From: Alteromonadaceae bacterium 2753L.S.0a.02
GTDB taxonomy: Bacteria; Pseudomonadota; Gammaproteobacteria; Pseudomonadales; Cellvibrionaceae
Assembly: GCA_007827375.1 (NCBI GenBank)
Contig: VISH01000002.1
Coordinates: 955,001 to 1,019,000 of the forward strand
Direction of reading: 5' to 3'
Length of the DNA: 64,000 bases
Shown here piece by piece: positions 57,807 to 64,000 of the stretch. A program made the position numbers and the translations under genes. A model generated the notes under the pieces. That model had not been told where the DNA came from. It did no database searches and saw nothing but the letters and a program-made list of their open reading frames with translations. Numbering within the stretch: position 1 is the stretch's first letter; the number at the start of each line of letters is the position of its first letter.

Positions 57807-60461
57807 CTATCTGTCAACGCAAGCGGTTGAATCCTGCGAACCCGGAAGGGATAACAGCGCCATCAATTGCGCAGCGGTGGTCGGTACATTCAACAGGTAG
57901 CCTTGGTACATATCGCAGTGTAGCTCACGTAAACATTGTAGAATATCCTGCGTTTCGACCCCTTCAGCGACAACTTCGAGGCCAAGTGTTCTACCAAGTA
58001 CCAGCACGGCTTCTGTAATAGCTCGATCTTCGCGATCGGTAATAAGTTCTCTAATAAAACTGCGATCGATTTTAATAATATCAATAGGGAATTTTTTAAG
58101 GTAACTTAATGACGAGAAGCCTGTGCCGAAATCGTCGAGCGCGATGCGAATTCCCAATGCTTTTAATTCATTGAGAATATCGGCAGTGCGCAGATTTTCC
58201 GTGATCAGCGCCGACTCGGTAAGTTCAATAGCGATATTCTGTCCTTCTAATTTCGCGTCGTGCAATGCGCTACTGATCGCAGATACCAGACCAGGGTCGC
58301 GGAACTGACGGGGGCTGACATTCACCGACATAACGCAATCATTTGCAACCAAAGCATTGTCAAACCACTCCCTTAACTGGTGAAACGCAACATGAAAAAT
58401 CCATCGGCTTACCGGCGCTATTAAACCCGTTTCTTCGAGGAGTGGAATAAATTCGTCGGGTGGTAGTAAACCATCAGAGGGGTGTTGCCAGCGCAGCAAG
58501 GCTTCGAAACCCGTGATCGTATTGTCGCTAACGCGAGCCTGTGCCTGATAGTATACTTCGAACTCGCCGCGACCCATTGCGCGGTGCAGGCTATTCCCTA
58601 ATTCCAGCTTACGTCGTGAGGCGCGTTCGAGCTCGGGAGAATAGTACTGGTAATTGTTGCGACCCGCATCCTTGGCCCGGTAGAGCGCGAGATCTGCCTG
58701 TTTGAGGATGGCTTTTGATGAGGTTTTTGTACCTTTCACACCGAAAGCAATGCCAATGCTGGTACTGATAAATACTTCCTGGTGCTGAATTTCGAAGGGT
58801 TCCTGCATCGCTTTCAGGATTTTTTCACAAATTGTGGATGCAAAAGAGGCTTCTGCCAGGCCTTCGAGCAAAATGAAAAATTCATCGCCGCCAACGCGAG
58901 CGACGGTGTCTTCCTGGCGCACACATTTCTTCAAGCGTTGAGCCACTTCCTCAAGCATTTTATCTCCGGCTTCATGACCTAGAGTGTCGTTGGTATTTTT
59001 AAAGCCATCGAGATCTAAGGCGAGTAAACCGACGGAGCCGTGACGGTTGACTCGTTCGAGCGCATGCTCAAGGCGGGACAAAAATAGCATGCGATTCGCG
59101 AGCCCCGTTAAGGGGTCTTTTTCTGCGAGCTGGCGAAGCTTTTCTTTTGATTCGTGGTGATAGCTGTTATCGACCAAAGTGGCGATAAAACCATTATTGG
59201 CGCCTTCTGGAGTAAATAGCGGGCGGGCAGTGAGAGCAACCCAAAGCAAGTCACCACTGTGATTTTGAATGCGAAGGTCACCCTTGTATTCCTTGCCGTT
59301 CGATAAGGCGCTGTGCATACTTTTCAGTGTGGTTTCCGCATCCTCGTGATAAATCATTTTTAACCAGCCCATGCCGGCCGCTTGTTGCGCCGTTATTCCA
59401 GTCATATCGAGCCACCGCGAATTAACATACTCGGTGCTCCAATCTCCTGTGGTTTGCAGAATACCCATGGGCGCCAAATCGCTTAGTGTACGAAAACGCA
59501 GTAGCTCTTTATTGTGCTCCCGCTTGGCGACAGTGATCTCGGAGTTATCGCGTACCATCAGCGAAATTCTGGGTTGGCCATACTCTTCGTATTGGAAGGT
59601 AAACGCCTGTAAGCGAATGGTATTCCCCTGTGCGTTGCGGCCGTCGACCTCGAGCATAGCGATTGGCTCGCCGTCGAGTTCACGTTGCGGGCGGCTGCCG
59701 GGAGCAAGTACGCTACTGGGTAACTGAATCAGCTGGGATACAGGTCTCAAATGAAGTTCTTCTGCGCTGGAATCAAAGAGATTTTCGGCGGCTGGATTCA
59801 CGCGGATGATTCGTAGGTCACGGTTAAGGGTGATAATGCCGAGTGGCAACAGTAATTCGAGTCGGTTAAAGTTTTCTCGCCAGGTATCCTGGCTAAGTAA
59901 TAAACGTTTTTGTTCCAGCGACTCCAGATTGCGGTTGTCCACAACACGCAGAAGACTCGCACAGATAGTGATCAATGGCCAGACGCGACGCGCGAAATCG
60001 GTGTGGTAGGGGATACTGCTGTTAGCGAGACAAATCAGTTGCATCGCTTGGCTTCCTTCAGCAACTGGTATGCAGAGCAATTGTTCCAGCTTGGGAAGTT
60101 CAGATACCTGCTCTTGAAGCTGCTTCAGGCAGTGGTGATCGATTACTGTACCGCGATTAAGGGCTATGGCGTTAAACAGTGGCTGCAGGCCTTCAGTGAT
60201 TTTTGTGGTCCAGCCTTGGGGGCAGCATACTGATTCGTTTGCTGAGAATGTGGCGATGCAGCGCAAATCGCCATGTCCGGCTATCGTGACCCCTTTGAGA
60301 AGCACGAACGCAAATTCTGACTGAGATAGTTGGCAGAGCTCGAAGAGGGTGTGTTCATAGACCTTCTGGGCGTTGTCCATGCCGCGAAGGCTCTGGTGTA
60401 TACGGTTTACTGCGGCGCGCAATTCCGTATCTTTACGGCGATTGTGGTCGGTATCACTCAT
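57807..60461 (-). CDS. GAF-PAS-PAS-GGDEF-EAL protein
   Basis: An 884-residue cytoplasmic protein without membrane helices. Order: GAF (about 25-180), PAS (about 200-315), PAS with PAC (about 325-435), GGDEF (about 440-610; RVGGDEF active site, with RQED inhibitory site five residues before it) and EAL (about 620-870; FEALLRW, LTESALI, IDDFGTGFSSLSYL). Both catalytic domains look intact, so it may make and break c-di-GMP. It follows the CheB-CheR gene on the same strand, 73 bp upstream of it. Confidence 0.92.
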   Translation of the reverse strand: MSDTDHNRRKDTELRAAVNRIHQSLRGMDNAQKVYEHTLFELCQLSQSEFAFVLLKGVTIAGHGDLRCIATFSANESVCCPQGWTTKITEGLQPLFNAIALNRGTVIDHHCLKQLQEQVSELPKLEQLLCIPVAEGSQAMQLICLANSSIPYHTDFARRVWPLITICASLLRVVDNRNLESLEQKRLLLSQDTWRENFNRLELLLPLGIITLNRDLRIIRVNPAAENLFDSSAEELHLRPVSQLIQLPSSVLAPGSRPQRELDGEPIAMLEVDGRNAQGNTIRLQAFTFQYEEYGQPRISLMVRDNSEITVAKREHNKELLRFRTLSDLAPMGILQTTGDWSTEYVNSRWLDMTGITAQQAAGMGWLKMIYHEDAETTLKSMHSALSNGKEYKGDLRIQNHSGDLLWVALTARPLFTPEGANNGFIATLVDNSYHHESKEKLRQLAEKDPLTGLANRMLFLSRLEHALERVNRHGSVGLLALDLDGFKNTNDTLGHEAGDKMLEEVAQRLKKCVRQEDTVARVGGDEFFILLEGLAEASFASTICEKILKAMQEPFEIQHQEVFISTSIGIAFGVKGTKTSSKAILKQADLALYRAKDAGRNNYQYYSPELERASRRKLELGNSLHRAMGRGEFEVYYQAQARVSDNTITGFEALLRWQHPSDGLLPPDEFIPLLEETGLIAPVSRWIFHVAFHQLREWFDNALVANDCVMSVNVSPRQFRDPGLVSAISSALHDAKLEGQNIAIELTESALITENLRTADILNELKALGIRIALDDFGTGFSSLSYLKKFPIDIIKIDRSFIRELITDREDRAITEAVLVLGRTLGLEVVAEGVETQDILQCLRELHCDMYQGYLLNVPTTAAQLMALLSLPGSQDSTACVDR

Positions 60462-60845
60462 TACTACGGGGTCGTCCTGGGCGCTATCAACTCATGTAAA
60501 TCTCTGATTTCCCTTCGCTTCCTGGGCTTCAGTCTGGGTATCAGTGGTCTTCGGGTAAAGTAACCAAGCGGCTGTGTTTTGGTGGTGCAAGAGGGGGCGC
60601 TAAAACTTCTCTTGCCAGCCTTGGCCGATTGAGCTGTCGACCCGACTAAAATGTGGGAAGGGTACGGCTACCAGTCGGTTCTTTGAAATATAGCTTATAT
60701 TTGGCGTGTGGTTGCTCTATTTGAAGTATTTCAATGAGCCAATAACCCTGCATAAATTAGGGCTCCATTAGCGGATCTTGGATAATTTATATAGCTGCGC
60801 GCTAGAAGCGCTGATTTTTGGTTTCAGTTGAACCAGGCGAGCTTC
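60462..60845. other. Intergenic region, nothing recognised
   Basis: Between the GAF-PAS-GGDEF-EAL gene and the structured element at 60846 no gene is seen. It must hold the promoter of the minus-strand gene. Confidence 0.4.
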
Positions 60846-61013
60846 GAGGAAATATGACAAGTGCAGTTTTGCTCCTTGTTCACCAAATGAGCGAAATTGC
60901 ATAAAAATAGCTTAACCCGTTATTTTAAGACTGAGCTTAGTAAGAGAGACAAAATCTGGTGTTACTTCAGCTGGAGAAGAGCAAAACTGCAGCAGGCACG
61001 AAGGCCTGCTTTT
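60846..61013 (+). ncRNA. Candidate terminator-ended small RNA or leader with micro-ORF
   Basis: A 13-bp perfect inverted repeat, TGCAGTTTTGCTC (60862-60874) with GAGCAAAACTGCA (60979-60991), encloses about 104 nt. It abuts an intrinsic terminator, AGCAGGC-ACGAAG-GCCTGCT (60991-61010) plus TTT. Its 5' arm overlaps a 16-codon ORF. The 3' arm could mask the 5' arm and the ORF. Shape and terminator suggest an independent transcript; no -35/-10 is convincing. Confidence 0.45.
60854..60904 (+). CDS. Possible 16-residue hydrophobic micro-ORF
   Basis: ATG 60854 reads MTSAVLLLVHQMSEIA and stops at TAA 60904. A GAGGA Shine-Dalgarno-like sequence lies 3 nt before, which is close. The long inverted repeat covers codons 3-7. 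It may be a small leader or a type I toxin-like peptide; coding is unproven. Confidence 0.25.
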   Translation: MTSAVLLLVHQMSEIA

Positions 61014-61088
61014 GCTGTGAGTGCGCTAAATCGCGATAGTTTGGGTGCTACGTAATAAGCGTGGCTGCAAGGGCAGTAGCCAGGGTAA

Positions 61089-61742
61089 TCACATAAAACG
61101 AAAATCCGGGTTGGGTTTCTTTTTGAAATCCACGCGAATCACGTTTTCTGAGCGGCCGAGTACGAGGGGAGAGTCGCCTTTCTTAACACGTTCATGATAT
61201 CGAAACTCTTCGACAAAATGCTTGCAAATATCTCTGAATAATTCTACGGGAGAAATTTTCTCACTGAATTCGTCGTTTTCGTCATCGTTAAATCGTAAAC
61301 CATATTCAAAGGCCGATTGGCAGTCGATAGGTAGTGGCTTGCCTTCAACAATGGACAAATATTCAAGATGTTCCGCAACGGTAAGAATTTTATGCTGATT
61401 GGACGGTGTGGGTTCCATTTGATAATACTGTTCATCTGTCATACGCAACAGATGGTTGGCAAACGCATTTCTTTCCTGTTTTTTTATCTCGGGGCAGAGT
61501 ACCGAGACTTCCCGCCAAAAGCGTTCCTGGAATAACGAAGGGAAGTGTAAAAAATCTCGTCTCTCTAATCCACAAAACACCATGACATACTCGCTGTAGT
61601 GTTCAAGTGTCACTACGCAGAGTTCCGTGCCAACTGTAATTAATTCTGCATTCCAAATCAGATTTGGTGTTCGACTTTTCTCAGGTTGCAAGTGATTTGA
61701 GAGTGCGTCTGACAATGATTTTGAAATATTGAACTTGATCAT
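61089..61742 (-). CDS. DUF6933-like protein
   Basis: I chose ATG 61742 (MIKFNISKSLSDALSNH), with an AGAAG upstream, over 61787. The 217-residue protein begins like DUF6933 members, then LIWNAELITVGTELCVVTLEHYSEYVMVFCG, the strand region of that fold, and a helical C-terminus with several acidic stretches. The function of the family is unknown to me. It stands alone on the minus strand. Confidence 0.6.
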   Translation of the reverse strand: MIKFNISKSLSDALSNHLQPEKSRTPNLIWNAELITVGTELCVVTLEHYSEYVMVFCGLERRDFLHFPSLFQERFWREVSVLCPEIKKQERNAFANHLLRMTDEQYYQMEPTPSNQHKILTVAEHLEYLSIVEGKPLPIDCQSAFEYGLRFNDDENDEFSEKISPVELFRDICKHFVEEFRYHERVKKGDSPLVLGRSENVIRVDFKKKPNPDFRFM

Positions 61743-61938
61743 TATTTGAATTCTTCTCTTTTTAAGTCGGTAATTCACCACAAACAAAAATTAAGCCAAG
61801 TCTGCGAACTGGGTCTCGTTTCCGATGGTTCTCAGGTAGCTAACGATTGGCGGTTGAGATTTATTCCGTGATCCCCTCATAAAAAAATGCTGCACAAAAA
61901 TTGTTCAAAAATTCAGTTGAGTTATACGCCTGTAAGGT

Positions 61939-62085
61939 ATGCATTGGTGTCAAGTTGACGAAAATGGTCGCTTTGTGACGCCGTATTTTGTCGCTTCGGA
62001 GAAGATGAATGATATGCCAATTCTGTGTTTCGGCGTTCGTGGGTCATCAAACTTGTTGTGTTCAGTACTCGGTGCTATCACTTAA
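61939..62085 (+). CDS. Possible small protein, 48 residues
   Basis: An open frame reads MHWCQVDENGRFVTPYFVAS and ends VLGAIT. It has an AAGG only 3 nt before the ATG and no recognised family. It lies between two real genes with 28 bp to the next one. Coding is uncertain. Confidence 0.22.
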   Translation: MHWCQVDENGRFVTPYFVASEKMNDMPILCFGVRGSSNLLCSVLGAIT

Positions 62086-62112
62086 AGCAACACTGGTTGG
62101 AGCTGATTTCTA

Positions 62113-62730
62113 ATGATGGCGCTTAAATACGCAGTATTAGCGGTTTGTTGGCTGCTGATATTCATTGGTGAGCAAGTCATGGCTGCGGGCTATACCCCAG
62201 GAGAGCCGTACAGATTTGTTGATCAGCAAGGGCGGGTGTTTTTCACAGATAAACCTCCTCACGACGGTTACGTAAAACTCGTTAAAACCTGGAAGGGTTG
62301 GCAACTTCCCGTCATGAGCGGGGACTTTGCACGCAATAAGCGCCGTTACCAGCCGCTGGTACACGATATTTCGCGATGTCACAAGCTGCAGCCTGAATTG
62401 GCTGACGCTGTGGTGTATGTGGAAAGTTTCTATAACCCAGATGCCATTTCCAGTGCGGGTGCAATGGGTTTAATGCAACTGATGCCCGCAACTGCAAAAC
62501 GCTACGGTGTGCACAACCGCCGTGACCCCCAGAAAAATATTGAGGCAGGGGTTCTCTACCTTAAAGATTTAATGGTGATGTTTGATAACGATTTGGAGTT
62601 GGTGTTGGCCGCGTATAACGCTGGCGAGAACGCGGTAAAGCGCTATGGCAATCGCGTACCGCCCTACCAGGAAACCCGTGAATACGTGCATCGTGTAAAA
62701 CAGCGCCTCAGTCTTGCGGGCGGCTATTAA
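62113..62730 (+). CDS. Lytic transglycosylase with DUF4124 N-terminus
   Basis: A 205-residue secreted protein with signal peptide (YAVLAVCWLLIFIGEQVMA). A DUF4124-type segment (YRFVDQQGRVFFTDKPPHDGYV) is followed by the SLT domain: VVYVESFYNPDAISSAGAMGLMQLMPATAKRYGV, with the catalytic Glu, and VLAAYNAGENAVKRYG. It cleaves peptidoglycan with 1,6-anhydro product. The DUF4124 module also ends the CvpA-like protein at 37122. Confidence 0.92.
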   Translation: MMALKYAVLAVCWLLIFIGEQVMAAGYTPGEPYRFVDQQGRVFFTDKPPHDGYVKLVKTWKGWQLPVMSGDFARNKRRYQPLVHDISRCHKLQPELADAVVYVESFYNPDAISSAGAMGLMQLMPATAKRYGVHNRRDPQKNIEAGVLYLKDLMVMFDNDLELVLAAYNAGENAVKRYGNRVPPYQETREYVHRVKQRLSLAGGY

Positions 62731-62746
62731 GTGCGCCCGCGATACT

Positions 62747-62770
62747 AAAAAAGGAGGCCGAAGCCTCCTT
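62747..62770 (-). terminator. Terminator of the MFS gene
   Basis: AAGGAGGC / GCCTCCTT (62751-62758 and 62763-62770) is followed by a T-run on the minus strand, 20 bp after the stop at 62791. Confidence 0.85.
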
Positions 62771-62790
62771 AGATGTGCAACCGAAAGCAC

Positions 62791-64000
62791 TTAGCCAGCG
62801 GGTTGTTCAGCCATCGCAAGGTCGGCTTGTTGCGCGTTGCGGGCTGTGGCTCGCGCGATGTAGGCTTTCATAAGCAGTGACACAATAAGCGCGACAATAA
62901 ACACACCAGCAAAGATATACAGCGTGGTTTCATAACTGCCGGTCACGGTGCGAACATACGCAGCAATTTGGGGGCCTGCTAAGCCTGCGGCAGCCCACGC
63001 AGTGAGTACATATCCGTGAATTGCACCCAATTGTTTGGTTCCGAAAAGGTCGCCAATAAACGCCGGCAAAGTTGCAAAACCACCGCCGTAACAAGTGAGA
63101 ATGGTGTAGAGCACCACCTGGAATAACAGTACGCTGGTAATGTTGGGCAGTGCGTAGAAGGCGAATATCTGAATGATAAAAAACGCCATATAGGTGTTGC
63201 CACGACCGAGGAAGTCTGACGCGGAAGCCCACCCGATACGACCGAGGCCATTAAACACTGACATCAAACCCACCACGGCTGCAGCTTCAGCGGCACTTAA
63301 ACCAATACTTTCCTGCGCGAGGGGGGAGGCCGAATAAATAACCGCGATGCCGCAAGTGATATTGATGAACATCATGGTCCACAAACCCCAGAAAGGCCCG
63401 GTTTTAACGGCTTCGTTGGCGGTTTGCTGGGAGATATCCACGGTGATTTTCTTTTTGCCGCTGGCGAGATCTTTTTCCATGCCTTCTGGCATCCAACCTT
63501 CTGGTGGGCGTTCCAGATAGGAGGCTGACGAGAACATCACAACCAGATAAACCACGCCCATAATGAACCAGTTGGCCGAAATGCCCTTGGCAGCAACAAT
63601 TGCCGCAATATGTTGATTTTGGGTGGTTTGATCAGCAATTGTTGCTACCTTAGCAGCGATTTCCGGCAGCGCTGCCGCTTCGGCTAACGAACCGACACTG
63701 TAGGCGCTGAGACCAAATTGAGTCATCAGCTTCTGGAACAGTGGCCCGCCGAAAAAGGCACCAAAGCCAAAGCCCATAATGGCCAAGCCTGTAGCCAAGC
63801 CCCGACGGTCCGGGAACCACTTCACCAGCGTCGACACCGGGGTAATGTAACCAATACCCAAACCGATGCCGCCAAGTACCCCGTAACCCAGCCAAATGAC
63901 GTACAGGTTCTGCATCATCGCACCCAGGCCCGCAACCAGGAGCCCACCGCCGAAGAACATCGCCGCGAGACGACCAGAGGTACGGGGCCCGCGTTTTTCC
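62791..64000 (-). CDS. OFA-type MFS transporter, N-terminus cut by window edge
   Basis: The frame stays open to the right edge: the sequence before the internal ATG at 63960 reads EKRGPRTSGRLAA, the family's D/E-R-x-G-P-R loop between helices 2 and 3. Seen: about ten helices, YGVLGGIGLGIGYITPVSTLVKWFPDRRG (hallmark of the oxalate/formate antiporter group) and LGRIGWASASDFLGR. The substrate is probably a small monocarboxylate but is not determined. The true start lies beyond the window. Confidence 0.88.
   Translation of the reverse strand, partial: EKRGPRTSGRLAAMFFGGGLLVAGLGAMMQNLYVIWLGYGVLGGIGLGIGYITPVSTLVKWFPDRRGLATGLAIMGFGFGAFFGGPLFQKLMTQFGLSAYSVGSLAEAAALPEIAAKVATIADQTTQNQHIAAIVAAKGISANWFIMGVVYLVVMFSSASYLERPPEGWMPEGMEKDLASGKKKITVDISQQTANEAVKTGPFWGLWTMMFINITCGIAVIYSASPLAQESIGLSAAEAAAVVGLMSVFNGLGRIGWASASDFLGRGNTYMAFFIIQIFAFYALPNITSVLLFQVVLYTILTCYGGGFATLPAFIGDLFGTKQLGAIHGYVLTAWAAAGLAGPQIAAYVRTVTGSYETTLYIFAGVFIVALIVSLLMKAYIARATARNAQQADLAMAEQPAG

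Overview
The window reads as chromosome of a marine-type gammaproteobacterium, most like the Cellvibrionaceae (Teredinibacter/Saccharophagus lineage). This is inferred from gene content: a GH10 xylanase, a Lys/Ala-rich AlgP-like histone-like protein, a NrdA with two ATP-cones, a SthA transhydrogenase, many c-di-GMP proteins and MipA/DUF3019 proteins. No species-level assignment is possible from this alone. Both ends are cut inside genes: a glycosyltransferase on the left and an OFA-type MFS transporter on the right. I found no insertion sequence, CRISPR array, prophage or tRNA gene.

Layout. 1-6 kb is envelope polysaccharide/LPS: two GT4 glycosyltransferases, an LpxL-type acyltransferase, a Wzi-like barrel, a small outer-membrane protein and a GT9 enzyme. 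6.1-10.4 kb is an rRNA operon with its own strong promoter and boxA, holding 23S and 5S but no 16S, and surrounded by 5S remnants. 10.7-12.6 kb is a convergent pair of periplasmic solute-binding-like paralogues; a third copy lies at 33-34 kb. 12.7-19.7 kb holds MipA/OmpV-DUF3019, prfC, an acyltransferase, an AI-2E-type permease, sthA and an HDOD gene. 20-29 kb holds signalling and envelope genes: a REC-like protein, a TonB fusion, a cNMP-binding protein, a PilZ protein, AlgP-like, SOS-controlled dinB and an orphan ExbD. 29-38.8 kb holds a giant propeller-GGDEF-EAL sensor, gcvP, a CvpA-DUF4124 protein and a Nudix hydrolase.

38.86-39.26 kb (minus strand) encodes no protein but carries about 22 GGA motifs, nearly all on one strand, and ends in an intrinsic terminator. 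I read it as a CsrB/RsmB-type sRNA that titrates CsrA/RsmA. Next come a GGDEF response regulator, two small unknown genes, nrdB and nrdA with NrdR-like boxes, a lipoprotein, argF-argD, grxD and a Tat-exported xylanase.

51-60.5 kb is a dense signalling block: a Cache/PAS histidine kinase, an Rcp1-type regulator and a REC-kinase form one translationally coupled operon. It converges on a CheB-CheR-PAS-REC protein and a GAF-PAS-GGDEF-EAL protein. 60.5-61.1 kb is non-coding, with a compact terminator-ended element bounded by a 13-bp inverted repeat and carrying a 16-codon micro-ORF. A DUF6933-like protein, a lytic transglycosylase and the cut MFS gene close the window.

Taken together, much of the window concerns the choice between motile and attached polysaccharide-degrading life: c-di-GMP turnover, PilZ, chemosensory-like methylation, a Csr/Rsm sponge and envelope polysaccharide. 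Start codons were moved from the longest open frame where a Shine-Dalgarno, a signal peptide or family length argued for it. Functions are homology judgements by eye, without database searches.
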